This document shows positions 27,484-35,433 of a stretch of DNA of 53,544 nucleotides, one piece after another. The notes below the pieces were generated by a model, which saw nothing but the letters and a program-made list of their open reading frames with translations, ran no database searches and had not been told where the DNA came from. Each line of letters starts with the position of its first letter. Position 1 is the stretch's first letter. Source of the DNA: Clostridia bacterium (lineage in GTDB: Bacteria > Bacillota > Clostridia > Oscillospirales > CAG-272); NCBI GenBank assembly GCA_017540175.1, contig JAFYBN010000055.1, positions 1 to 53,544 of the forward strand, read 5' to 3'. Position numbers and translations under genes: made by a program.

Positions 27484-27939
27484 ATGAAATGCCCCTCCTG
27501 CGGATATGAAGACAGCAAGGTCGTCGACAGCCGGCCGATCGAGGAAAACAACAGCATCAAGAGACGGCGCGAATGCCTTTCCTGTCACGCGCGCTTCACG
27601 ACCTACGAGATCATCGACCAGGCGTACCCGGTCGTGATCAAGAAGGACGGCAGCCGGGAAATCTTCGACAAGAACAAGCTCCTTGCCGGACTGTACAAGG
27701 CATGTGAAAAGCGCCCGGTGGACGCCCTCGCCGTCGCGGACGAGATCGAGGCGACGATCCAGGCGCGGATGCAGTCCGAAATCACCTCGGCGAAAATCGG
27801 GGAAATGGCGATGGAAAAGCTCCGCCAGCTCGACCCGGTCGCCTATGTGCGCTTCGCGTCGGTGTACCGTGAATTCAAGGACATCGATACCTTTATGCGC
27901 GAGATTTCCGAACTGAAACAGGAAGAAAAGGGGAAATAA
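27484..27939 (+). CDS. nrdR: Transcriptional repressor NrdR
   Basis: A 151-residue repressor of ribonucleotide reductase genes. The N-terminal zinc ribbon has Cys3, Cys6, Cys31 and Cys34; an ATP-cone domain follows (about 49-139) and senses ATP and dATP. Length and order fit the family exactly. It is followed by a histidine phosphatase after one base. No nrd gene lies in the window, so it acts on distant promoters. Confidence 0.96.
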   Translation: MKCPSCGYEDSKVVDSRPIEENNSIKRRRECLSCHARFTTYEIIDQAYPVVIKKDGSREIFDKNKLLAGLYKACEKRPVDALAVADEIEATIQARMQSEITSAKIGEMAMEKLRQLDPVAYVRFASVYREFKDIDTFMREISELKQEEKGK

Positions 27940-27940
27940 G

Positions 27941-28660
27941 ATGCTTCTCTACATTGTCCGGCACGGCGATCCGATCTACGGTCCCGTGGAGCGGCTGACG
28001 GAGACGGGATTGAAGCAGGCGCGCGCCCTCGCTCCCCGCATGGCGCAGAGCGGGATCACGCGGATCTTCTCCTCGCCCCTTCGCCGCGCCCGCGAAACCG
28101 CCGCCCCCACCGCCGAGCTGCTCGGTCTGCCCATCGAGATCGAGCCGTGGTGCAGCGAGAATCTCGCCTGGCAGCGCTTCACGCGCATCCGCGAAAACGG
28201 GCACCGCACCTGGACGTGGAACCGCGAGGACGCGGGAGCGCTGGTGCGCGGCGAAAACCACGACGCCGGGGACGCGTGGCCCGATCTGCCCGTCTTCTCC
28301 GACACGCCCGGCGCGAAGGAGGGCTACGCGGAGCTGCAAAAGGAGTCCGACGCCTTCCTCGCCCGCCTCGGCTATGTGCGCGAGGGGAACGAATACCGGA
28401 TCGAGAATCCGAACGACGGCCGCCCCGCGGTCTTCTGCCATCAGGGCTTCGGGCTCTCGTGGCTGTCCCATCTTTTGCGGATCCCGCCGAATATCTTCTG
28501 GACGAGCTTCGACGTCACGCATACGGGCGTGAGCGTGCTCGAGTTCCGGAATACCAAAACGGGGTACACAGTCCCGAAATGTCTCTGCCTCTCCGATATG
28601 TCCCACCTGTTCGCGGACTCCGAGTGTGCCTACGCCTATCACACGAGGATGCCGATATGA
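27941..28660 (+). CDS. Histidine phosphatase (phosphoglycerate mutase family)
   Basis: A 239-residue member of the histidine phosphatase superfamily. The phospho-accepting RHG is at residues 7-9, and a second catalytic histidine (CHQGFG, His167) follows. Family members include phosphoglycerate mutases and phosphatases with many substrates. It starts one base after nrdR ends and overlaps larC by four bases (ATGA), so all three are read together. It carries an insertion around residues 80-125, longer than in the small family members. The substrate is unknown. Confidence 0.88.
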   Translation: MLLYIVRHGDPIYGPVERLTETGLKQARALAPRMAQSGITRIFSSPLRRARETAAPTAELLGLPIEIEPWCSENLAWQRFTRIRENGHRTWTWNREDAGALVRGENHDAGDAWPDLPVFSDTPGAKEGYAELQKESDAFLARLGYVREGNEYRIENPNDGRPAVFCHQGFGLSWLSHLLRIPPNIFWTSFDVTHTGVSVLEFRNTKTGYTVPKCLCLSDMSHLFADSECAYAYHTRMPI

Positions 28661-30090
28661 AAATCCTATATCTCGAATGCGGCATGGGCGCGGCGGGCGA
28701 CATGCTCACCGCCGCCCTCAGCGAGCTGCTGCCCGATCAGGACGCCTTTATCGAAAAGCTGAATCAAATCGCCGAAGCTCTGCCCGGCGTGCGCGTGGCG
28801 AAGGAAAGCTCCGTCAAATGCGGCATCACGGGGACCCATATCTCCGTGACGGTCGACGGGACGGAAGAGGGGGAGGAGATGTTCTCCCACCATCATCACG
28901 ATCACGACCACCCCCATGATCACGATCATGATCACGAGCACCCCCATGAGCACGCTCATGATCACGAGAATCCCCATGATCATGAGCACGATCATGACCA
29001 CGACCACCCGCATGAGCATGAACACGATCATGACCACGACCACCCGCATGAGCACGAGCATCACCATGATCATGAGCATGACCACGAGCATCACCGCGAT
29101 CACGACCACCCGCATACTCACACCCATTCCCACAGCGGGCTCGGCGACATCGAGCATCTGGTCCGCGGGCATTTCGGACCGCTCGTTTCGGACCGCGTGA
29201 AGGACGACGTCATGGCGGTCTACTCCCTGATCGCCGAGGCGGAAAGCCATGCCCACGGCACCCCCGTGACCGACATTCACTTCCATGAAGTCGGGACGCT
29301 CGACGCGGTCATGGACATCACGGCGGTCTGCCTCGCGATGGAAGAGCTCTCGCCCGACGAGGTGGTGGTATCCCCGATCCATGTCGGTTCGGGGAGCGTG
29401 CGATGCGCCCACGGCATCCTGCCCGTTCCCGCGCCCGCCACGGCGTACATCCTGCGGGACGCGCCGACCTACGGGGGCGGCGTAAAGGGCGAGCTCTGCA
29501 CCCCCACGGGCGCGGCGCTTCTGCGGCATTTCGCGACCCGCTTCGGCCCCATGCCCCTCATGCGGACGGAGAAGATCGGGTACGGCATGGGGAAGAAGGA
29601 TTTCGAGGCGGCAAACTGTGTCCGCGCCATGCTCGGTGAGGGCGGCGCGGGCGAGGGAAGGGACGAGGCCGTCCTGCTCGCCTGCAACCTGGACGACATG
29701 ACCGGGGAGGAGATCGGCTTCGCCATGGAGTCCCTCTTCGACGCCGGCGCGTTCGACGTGTGGACCGCTCCGATCGGGATGAAGAAGAGCCGGCCCGGCG
29801 TGCTGCTGTCCGTGCTCTGCCGCCCCGCGGAGAAGGAGGAATTCGTCCGTCTTCTGTTCCGGCACACGACGACGCTCGGAGTACGGGAAACCGTCACGGC
29901 GCGCTGCACCCTGACCCGCAGGACCGAGACCCTGCCTTCCGGCGCGCGTGTAAAGATCTCCGAAGGATACGGCGCGAGACGGGAAAAGCTCGAGTATGAC
30001 GACCTCGCCCGGATCGCGAAGGAGGAGGGCAAAAGCCTCGCCGAGGTCCGCCGCGGGCTTGAACAAGCGCGGAGGGAAGAGAAGCGCTGA
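28657..30090 (+). CDS. larC: Nickel-pincer cofactor protein LarC with long His-rich tract
   Basis: A 477-residue LarC homologue that inserts nickel into the pincer cofactor of lactate racemase-type enzymes. The LarC start (MKILYLECGMGAAGDM) and the C-terminal half (ACNLDDMTGEEIGFAMESLF) are clear. It is one open frame, with no frameshift as in Lactobacillus. Between residues about 78 and 160 lies an 83-residue stretch with 43 histidines, mixed with Asp and Glu, likely to store or buffer Ni or Zn. It overlaps the phosphatase gene upstream. No larA, larB or larE is seen nearby, so those must lie elsewhere, or the protein has another role. Confidence 0.9.
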   Translation: MKILYLECGMGAAGDMLTAALSELLPDQDAFIEKLNQIAEALPGVRVAKESSVKCGITGTHISVTVDGTEEGEEMFSHHHHDHDHPHDHDHDHEHPHEHAHDHENPHDHEHDHDHDHPHEHEHDHDHDHPHEHEHHHDHEHDHEHHRDHDHPHTHTHSHSGLGDIEHLVRGHFGPLVSDRVKDDVMAVYSLIAEAESHAHGTPVTDIHFHEVGTLDAVMDITAVCLAMEELSPDEVVVSPIHVGSGSVRCAHGILPVPAPATAYILRDAPTYGGGVKGELCTPTGAALLRHFATRFGPMPLMRTEKIGYGMGKKDFEAANCVRAMLGEGGAGEGRDEAVLLACNLDDMTGEEIGFAMESLFDAGAFDVWTAPIGMKKSRPGVLLSVLCRPAEKEEFVRLLFRHTTTLGVRETVTARCTLTRRTETLPSGARVKISEGYGARREKLEYDDLARIAKEEGKSLAEVRRGLEQARREEKR

Positions 30091-30123
30091 GCCGAGCCTT
30101 ACGATCACGATCCCATGAAACGA

Positions 30124-30179
30124 AAAACGCGCTGCTTGCGGAAATCCCCGGATACGGGAACCGCGGCAGCGGTTTTTTG
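30124..30179 (+). terminator. Terminator of the nrdR-larC operon
   Basis: AAACGCGCTGC-TT-GCGG pairs with CCGC-GG-CAGCGGTTT across an 18-base loop, followed by six T's. Confidence 0.7.
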
Positions 30180-30312
30180 TTTGGGATTGTCTGATCGGAC
30201 TGCGCCGTGCTTGAGTGGAGTCTGCTGAACCCGCAACAAAGGGAATGCTGTCCCTTGCCTCGCCGGCGCGACTGCCGTGGCGACGCTGTCGCACTCAGCG
30301 CGCGGGAGAGGT

Positions 30313-30334
30313 GGCACCGTCGTTAGACGGTGCC
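30313..30334 (+). repeat. Outer-module hairpin of element A
   Basis: GGCACCGTC-GTTA-GACGGTGCC is a perfect 9-bp stem followed by GGAGAGGGCTTTTTGG. The same module lies at 39835-39862 in element B on the other strand. It resembles a terminator with a weak T tract. Confidence 0.7.
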
Positions 30335-30405
30335 GGAGAGGGCTTTTTGGAAACAAACGCTTCGCGTTTGGGAGACGGATTCAAATTGCCCTGCGCGGGC
30401 GGCGA

Positions 30406-30442
30406 CCGGGGGGCACCAGCTCAGGCCGCAGGTGCCCCCCGG
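30406..30442 (+). repeat. Variable hairpin, left arm of element A
   Basis: CCGGGGGGCACC pairs perfectly with GGTGCCCCCCGG around the loop AGCTCAGGCCGCA. The equivalent hairpin in the right arm has a different stem but the same loop. Confidence 0.85.
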
Positions 30443-31203
30443 TGGGGTCCCCTTGGCCATCCAATCTGTTGTTCTTGATACTCAGAAGCGGCTCCGATTC
30501 GTTTGCGGCACATATCAGCCGAAACTCAAAGCGACTGCGGCTCTCGAATCGTCAGCTGAAACTTTGCAATTCGCGCTCGCGCGAATTGCTGCGATCCAAA
30601 TTCGCGAATTACATGGCGCGGTTGGCTGTCAGCGGTGGTTGAAGTGCGTCTTCGCGAACATGGCGTCAGCTATAATCTGCTAAACCTGTTACCGTTTCAG
30701 CGCGACGATTTGTTCAGCCTTCGCCACTCGTATTGCGAACGCGGGTAGAGAATCCTGCGAAGCCGCGTTAAATCGAGTACCTGTTTTTGCTTCAGTTATT
30801 GCGTATCGCGAGAATGAAATGCGGCGCAGAATACGTCACTCTACAGCACTGCATCCCATTCTCGTGACAGCTAACTTAAAGGTTCGCTGAACTGTCACGC
30901 GGCTCCGCAGGATTTTCTACCCGCGTTAGCTGCGCGAACAGAAACGACATTACTTCACATGCGCTGAAACGGAAACAGGTTTAGCAGATTTCAGCAGACA
31001 TACACTCGCGAGGATGCACTTTAAACGTAAGCTGACAACCAAACGCGCCGTGTAATCAAACGCGCTCGTCTTCACGAAAAACTATGGCTTCAAGTAATCA
31101 GGCCGCGATGAAATGCTATATTCTACAGCTAACTCCGTGCGCTTTGCAATCGGAGCCGCTTCAGAGGATCAAGAACGACAGATTGAGTGGCCAAGGGGAC
31201 CCG

Positions 31204-31238
31204 CACAGAGGGGCTGCGGCCTGAGCTGCCCCTCCGTG
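31204..31238 (-). repeat. Variable hairpin, right arm of element A
   Basis: Read on the minus strand, CACGGAGGGGC pairs with GCCCCTCTGTG (one G-T pair) around the loop AGCTCAGGCCGCA, identical to the loop of the left arm. Confidence 0.85.
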
Positions 31239-31413
31239 CCGCCGCCCGCGCAGGGCAATAAATCGTTCCCAAACGCGTAGCGTTTGTTCCAAAGACGACT
31301 CGCGGTTTCAGCAAATTCCATTATAGAACACGCGGTTTCCGCAAAACTCCGCCATACAGCCTGCCCCGCGGGGCATTTTTCCTCCCCGCTCCGCGTTTTT
31401 CGAAAAATCCCTC

Positions 31414-31442
31414 TTGCAAAACCGCCCGGAATTTGGTATAAT
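31414..31442 (+). promoter_or_regulatory. Promoter of the hisS-aspS operon
   Basis: TTGCAA, a 17-base spacer and a perfect TATAAT lie 35 bases before hisS and just outside element A. I see no T-box leader. Confidence 0.8.
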
Positions 31443-31477
31443 ATAATTTCAAAGCAGATTTACAGGGAGAGGAAAGC

Positions 31478-32743
31478 ATGGAAAAAATCACGAAGCCCCG
31501 CGGCACCATGGACGTGTTCGCGCCGGATATCTTCGCGTGGAATTACATCGAAAAAACCGTGCGCGAGACCGCGGAGAAATACGGCTTCACCGAGGTGAAG
31601 ACCCCGATGTTCGAAGAGATCGGTTTGTTCCGCCGCGGCGTGGGCGAGACGACGGACGTGGTGCAGAAGGAAATGTACACCTTCACCGATAAGGACGGCA
31701 CGGTCTTCGCGCTCCGCCCCGAGGGAACAGCGTCCGTGGCGCGCGCCATCATCGAAAACGGCAAGGCGACCGATACCCTTCCGCTCAAGTATTTCTATCT
31801 CATCAACTGCTTCCGCTACGAGAAGCCCGAGGCGGGCAGAAGCCGCGAATTCGTGCAGTTCGGCACGGAAATGTTCGGCGCGCCGTCCCCGGGAGCGGAT
31901 TTCACCGTCATCTCCCTCGCGAACGCCGTCATCACAAAGCTCGGACTCAAGAACATCCGGCTGCACATCAATTCCATCGGCTGCCCCGCGTGCCGCCCGA
32001 AGTACCGCGAAGCGCTCGTGGAGTATCTCCGCGGGCATCGGGACGAGCTCTGCGATACCTGCCTCGACCGCATGGAATCAAATCCCCTCCGCGTGCTCGA
32101 CTGCAAGAACGATTCCTGCAAAAAGGTCGCCGAGGGCGCTCCCCGCACCGTCGACCACCTCTGCCCGGAATGCGAAGCGCATTTTTCCGAACTGAAATCC
32201 TATCTTGACGCCTGCGGGATCGAATACGTGATCGACCCCCACATTGTCCGCGGGCTGGATTACTATACCCGCACCGTCTTCGAGTTCATCGCCGAGGGCA
32301 TCGGCTCGCAGAGCACGGTCTGCGGCGGCGGACGCTACGACGGACTCATGGAACAGCTCGGCGGACCGAAAATGGCGGGCATCGGCTTCGGCATGGGCAT
32401 CACCCGTCTCATCCTCGCGATGAAGCAGGACGGCGTCGAGATCCCCGCGCTTGCCGTGCCGGAGCTCTATATCGCCTCGATGGGACCGAAGGCCGCCGTC
32501 GAAGCCGCAAGGATCGTCACCGACCTGCGCGCGTCCGGCGTGAACGCGGAGTGCGACATCATGAGCCGCTCCCTCAAGGCGCAGATGAAATACGCGGACA
32601 AGATCGCGGCGCGCTTCGTGCTGATCCTCGGCGACGCGGAGCTCGAAAGCGGACGCGCCGTCATCCGTGAAATGGCGAGCAGCGAGCAGACGGAGATCGC
32701 CCTTGACGCGGTCGCCGCGTATCTCGCGGAAAAGAGGAGTTGA
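31478..32743 (+). CDS. hisS: Histidyl-tRNA synthetase
   Basis: A 421-residue class II aminoacyl-tRNA synthetase that charges tRNA-His. Motif 2 is present (CFRYEKPEAGRSREFVQFGTE is close to the family form), with the histidine-binding region LDYYTRTVFEF at about residues 258-268 and motif 3 near GIGFGMGITRL. The anticodon-binding domain takes the last 90 residues. GGGAGAGG precedes the ATG. It is followed after one base by a MazG-like gene and then aspS, a modified form of the common hisS-aspS pair. Confidence 0.97.
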   Translation: MEKITKPRGTMDVFAPDIFAWNYIEKTVRETAEKYGFTEVKTPMFEEIGLFRRGVGETTDVVQKEMYTFTDKDGTVFALRPEGTASVARAIIENGKATDTLPLKYFYLINCFRYEKPEAGRSREFVQFGTEMFGAPSPGADFTVISLANAVITKLGLKNIRLHINSIGCPACRPKYREALVEYLRGHRDELCDTCLDRMESNPLRVLDCKNDSCKKVAEGAPRTVDHLCPECEAHFSELKSYLDACGIEYVIDPHIVRGLDYYTRTVFEFIAEGIGSQSTVCGGGRYDGLMEQLGGPKMAGIGFGMGITRLILAMKQDGVEIPALAVPELYIASMGPKAAVEAARIVTDLRASGVNAECDIMSRSLKAQMKYADKIAARFVLILGDAELESGRAVIREMASSEQTEIALDAVAAYLAEKRS

Positions 32744-32744
32744 C

Positions 32745-33350
32745 ATGGAGCTCGGCGAATTTCTGAAGATGCAGCACACGCTCGCCGTGGAAAAGGGCTG
32801 GATGAAGGACCGCGATCCCGAGCACGGCGCGTTCTCCCTGCTCTGGAGCATCGACGAGCTCGGCGAGGCGATTTCCATCATCAAGAAAAAGGGCGCGGAC
32901 GGGATCATGCACAACCCCGCCGTCCGCGAGCGCTTCGTCGAAGAGATCGCCGACCACCTCATGTACGTCTTCGACATGATGGAATGCTTCGGCATCACGG
33001 CGGAGGAGTTCACCGAGGTCTACGTGAAGAAATTCGAGCGCAACCTCGGGCGCAGCTGGACGGAAAACGAAATGATGTACGAAAACGCACCCGTCCGCCG
33101 TGTCGTTCTCTCGGACAGCGCGCTCCCCGACGAGAGGCTGTGGGAACTGCTGCTCCGCGCGGGCGTAAAAGTCACGGTTGTGACCAAGGACCCCGCCCGG
33201 GTGAAAATCCTGCTCGAAAGCCTTGTCAGCGACCCCGAAAAGGTGACGGTCACGGAATCCGAGCCGGATGATCCGGGATCAGACGCCCTGCGCGTCACGG
33301 ACGAAAAATCCCTCGCCGCGCTGAAAGAGGCGTTCGGGGAGGAAGAATAA
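32745..33350 (+). CDS. MazG-like NTP pyrophosphohydrolase-fold protein
   Basis: A 201-residue protein. The N-terminal 105 residues fit the all-alpha NTP pyrophosphohydrolase (MazG/dUTPase-like) fold, with metal-binding acids in WSIDELGEAI and EEIADHLMYVFDMM. A further 95-residue C-terminal part has a Rossmann-like pattern (VRRVVLSDSALPDERL, VKVTVVTKDPARV) that I do not recognise. It begins two bases after hisS stops and is part of the hisS-aspS operon. House-cleaning of non-standard nucleotides is the usual role, but the substrate is unknown. Confidence 0.75.
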   Translation: MELGEFLKMQHTLAVEKGWMKDRDPEHGAFSLLWSIDELGEAISIIKKKGADGIMHNPAVRERFVEEIADHLMYVFDMMECFGITAEEFTEVYVKKFERNLGRSWTENEMMYENAPVRRVVLSDSALPDERLWELLLRAGVKVTVVTKDPARVKILLESLVSDPEKVTVTESEPDDPGSDALRVTDEKSLAALKEAFGEEE

Positions 33351-33474
33351 TTCTGCGTTTCGAAATTCAGCGAGAGGAAGTGGTCCCGTGCGGCATACAG
33401 ATCATGCCGGAGCGGACGCGGCTGAAAGCGTCCTACCATTCAAAATCAAACATCACCGAAAGGACTGAATCAAA

Positions 33475-35265
33475 ATGGAATCCTTTGCGAAAAACGATAA
33501 AAGAACCGTTTACTGCGGCACCCTGACCGCGGCGGACATCGGCAAAGAGGTTGTCGTCGACGGCTGGTGCCAGCGCCAGAGAGACCTTGGCTCCCTCATC
33601 TTCATCGATCTGCGCGACCGCACCGGCATCGTGCAGCTCGCCTTCGACGAGAGCACCGACCGCGAGATTTTCGACCTCGCGTTCGGCATCCGCGCCGAAT
33701 ACGTCCTCAGCGCCCGCGGCGTCGTCCGTTCCCGCGGCGAGGCGGCGATCAACCCGAACCTGCCGACCGGGGAAATCGAGATCTACGTCACCTCTCTGAA
33801 AGTCCTCGCGTCCGCGGAGACCCCGCCGTTCGCCATCGTCGAAAAGAGCGACGTCAAGGCGGAGCTGAGACTGAAGCACCGCTATCTCGACCTGCGCCGC
33901 CCGGACCTCATGCGCAACATCCTCGCGCGGTCCGAGATCGTGCGCATCGCCCGCAACTATTTCGCCGAACAGGGCTTTATCGACATCGAGACCCCCTGCC
34001 TCATCAAGCCCACGCCGGAAGGCGCGCGCGACTACCTCGTCCCGAGCCGTGTGCATCAGGGCAAGTTCTACGCGCTGCCCCAGTCCCCCCAGCTGTATAA
34101 GCAGCTTCTCATGTATTCCGGCTTCGACCGCTATTTCCAGATCGCCCGTTGCTTCCGCGACGAGGACCTGCGCGCGGACCGTCAGCCCGAATTCACCCAG
34201 ATCGACGAGGAAATGTCCTTCGCCGACGAAGAAGACATCATGGCGGTTAACGAGGGCTTCCTCAAGACCCTCTTCACCGACTTCATGCACAAGCCGCTCG
34301 AGACGCCCTTCCCGCGCATGACGTGGAAGGAAGCCATGAACCGCTTCGGCTCGGACAAGCCGGATACGCGCTTCGGACTCGAGCTCTGCGACCTCTCCGA
34401 CCTCGTGAAGGACTGCGGCTTCGGCGTCTTCTCCGGCGCGGTCGCGGACGGCGGCTCCGTGCGCGGCATCCGCGTCCCCGGCGGCGCGTCGATGACCCGC
34501 AAGGAAATCGACTCCCTGACCGATTTCGTCAAGACCTACGGCGCGAAGGGACTCGCGTGGTACAAGGACACCGCTCCCCAGCCCACCTCCTCCTTTGCGA
34601 AATTCCTGACGCAGGACGAAGTGTTCTCGATCCTTGAGCGCATGAGCGCGGAGGAAGGGGACCTCATCCTCATCGTCGCGGCGAAGAACAAGATCGTTTT
34701 CGATTCCCTCGGCGCGCTGCGGTGCGAGGTCGCGAAGCGCCTCGGTCTGATCGACAAATCGAAGTTCAACTTCCTCTGGGTCACGGAATTCCCGCTGCTT
34801 GAGTATTCGGAGGAGGACGGCCGCTTCTACGCGATGCACCACCCCTTCACCATGCCGATGGAGGAGGACCTGCCCCTGCTCGACACCGATCCCGGCGCGG
34901 TCCGCGCGAGAGCGTACGACTGCGTGCTCAACGGCACGGAGCTCGGCGGCGGCTCGATCCGCATCCACACCACCGAAATGCAGACGAAGATGTTCGACGC
35001 ACTCGGCATCGGGGAAGAGGAAGCAAAGGAGAAATTCGGCTTCCTGCTCGAAGCGTTCCGCTACGGCGTTCCCCCGCACGGCGGACTTGCGTTCGGGCTT
35101 GACCGCGTGGTCTGCCTGCTGCTCGGGCTCGACGACATCCGCGACGTCATCGCCTTCCCGAAGGTGCAGAACGCCTCGGAGCTTCTCTCGAAGTGCCCCG
35201 CTCCCGCCGATCCCAAGGCGCTCGAAGAGCTCGGCATCGCCGTCGTGAAGATGGAAGAGGAATAA
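33475..35265 (+). CDS. aspS: Aspartyl-tRNA synthetase
   Basis: A 596-residue bacterial-type class II enzyme that charges tRNA-Asp (or Asp and Asn tRNAs if the non-discriminating form). It has the N-terminal OB-fold anticodon domain (about 1-110), motif 1 near FIDIETPCLIKPTPEGARDY, the motif 2 arginine in CFRDEDLRADRQPEFTQ, the GAD insertion domain (about 300-410), and motif 3 in GGLAFGLDRVVCLL. AAAGGA lies 11 bases before the ATG. The gap after the MazG-like gene is 124 bases with no clear promoter, so it is probably read with hisS. Confidence 0.97.
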   Translation: MESFAKNDKRTVYCGTLTAADIGKEVVVDGWCQRQRDLGSLIFIDLRDRTGIVQLAFDESTDREIFDLAFGIRAEYVLSARGVVRSRGEAAINPNLPTGEIEIYVTSLKVLASAETPPFAIVEKSDVKAELRLKHRYLDLRRPDLMRNILARSEIVRIARNYFAEQGFIDIETPCLIKPTPEGARDYLVPSRVHQGKFYALPQSPQLYKQLLMYSGFDRYFQIARCFRDEDLRADRQPEFTQIDEEMSFADEEDIMAVNEGFLKTLFTDFMHKPLETPFPRMTWKEAMNRFGSDKPDTRFGLELCDLSDLVKDCGFGVFSGAVADGGSVRGIRVPGGASMTRKEIDSLTDFVKTYGAKGLAWYKDTAPQPTSSFAKFLTQDEVFSILERMSAEEGDLILIVAAKNKIVFDSLGALRCEVAKRLGLIDKSKFNFLWVTEFPLLEYSEEDGRFYAMHHPFTMPMEEDLPLLDTDPGAVRARAYDCVLNGTELGGGSIRIHTTEMQTKMFDALGIGEEEAKEKFGFLLEAFRYGVPPHGGLAFGLDRVVCLLLGLDDIRDVIAFPKVQNASELLSKCPAPADPKALEELGIAVVKMEEE

Positions 35266-35286
35266 ACGATAACCGGATCAACAAAA

Positions 35287-35332
35287 CATGCCCCGCCCCT
35301 CGGCGCATTCCAGCTGTCGGGCGGGGGCATTT
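35287..35332 (+). terminator. Terminator of the hisS-aspS operon
   Basis: ATGCCCCGCCC pairs with GGGCGGGGGCAT (one extra G) around a 20-base loop, then TTTC. The long stem makes up for a short T tract. Confidence 0.6.
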
Positions 35333-35363
35333 CAGCTCCCGATCCGCGTTCGCGGATTTTTCC

Positions 35364-35401
35364 CAAAACAAAACCGACTCCGCCGGGATGACGAAGTCGG
35401 T
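35364..35401 (-). terminator. Terminator of rny
   Basis: On the minus strand, ACCGACT and AGTCGGT form a stem with extra internal pairing, followed by TTTTGTTTTGG. Confidence 0.75.
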
Positions 35402-35433
35402 GTATTCTTTTCGGATCCTTTGCCCCGCTCAGC

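Larger units (their letters stand above)
30217..31319. mobile_element. Element A: 1.1-kb imperfect palindrome, non-coding
   Basis: A non-coding element between larC and hisS. Its ends pair: GGAGTCTGCTGAACCCGC on the left against the complement of GCGGTTTCAGCAAATTCC on the right (15 of 18). Inside, sequence from about 30351 inward is the imperfect reverse complement of sequence from about 31290 inward, meeting near 30836. Each arm has in order a hairpin at CAAACGC/GCGTTTG, a GCCCTGCGCGGGC hairpin, a variable long-stem hairpin, the conserved stretch GGTCCCCTTGGCCATCCAAT, and inner hairpins. Overlapping short frames across it lack conserved features and are not called. No transposase is present. 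It is related to element B, in opposite orientation. Mobility is inferred from the paired ends and the second copy. Confidence 0.75.

Noticed and set aside
28657-30090. Programmed frameshift in larC, as in Lactobacillus
   Set aside because: Both halves of LarC are in one continuous frame here, so no frameshift is needed.
30301-30340. T-box-like motif (GAGAGGTGGCACCGTC) upstream of hisS
   Set aside because: It resembles the conserved T-box stretch but lies 1.1 kb upstream of hisS, lacks the expected stem I and specifier, and recurs in element B beside no synthetase gene. It is part of the repeat family.
30215-30683. Three overlapping short reading frames in element A
   Set aside because: They share the same DNA in different frames, have no ribosome binding sites and encode low-complexity Arg/Ser/Gly-rich strings. 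GC-rich palindromic DNA gives such frames by chance.
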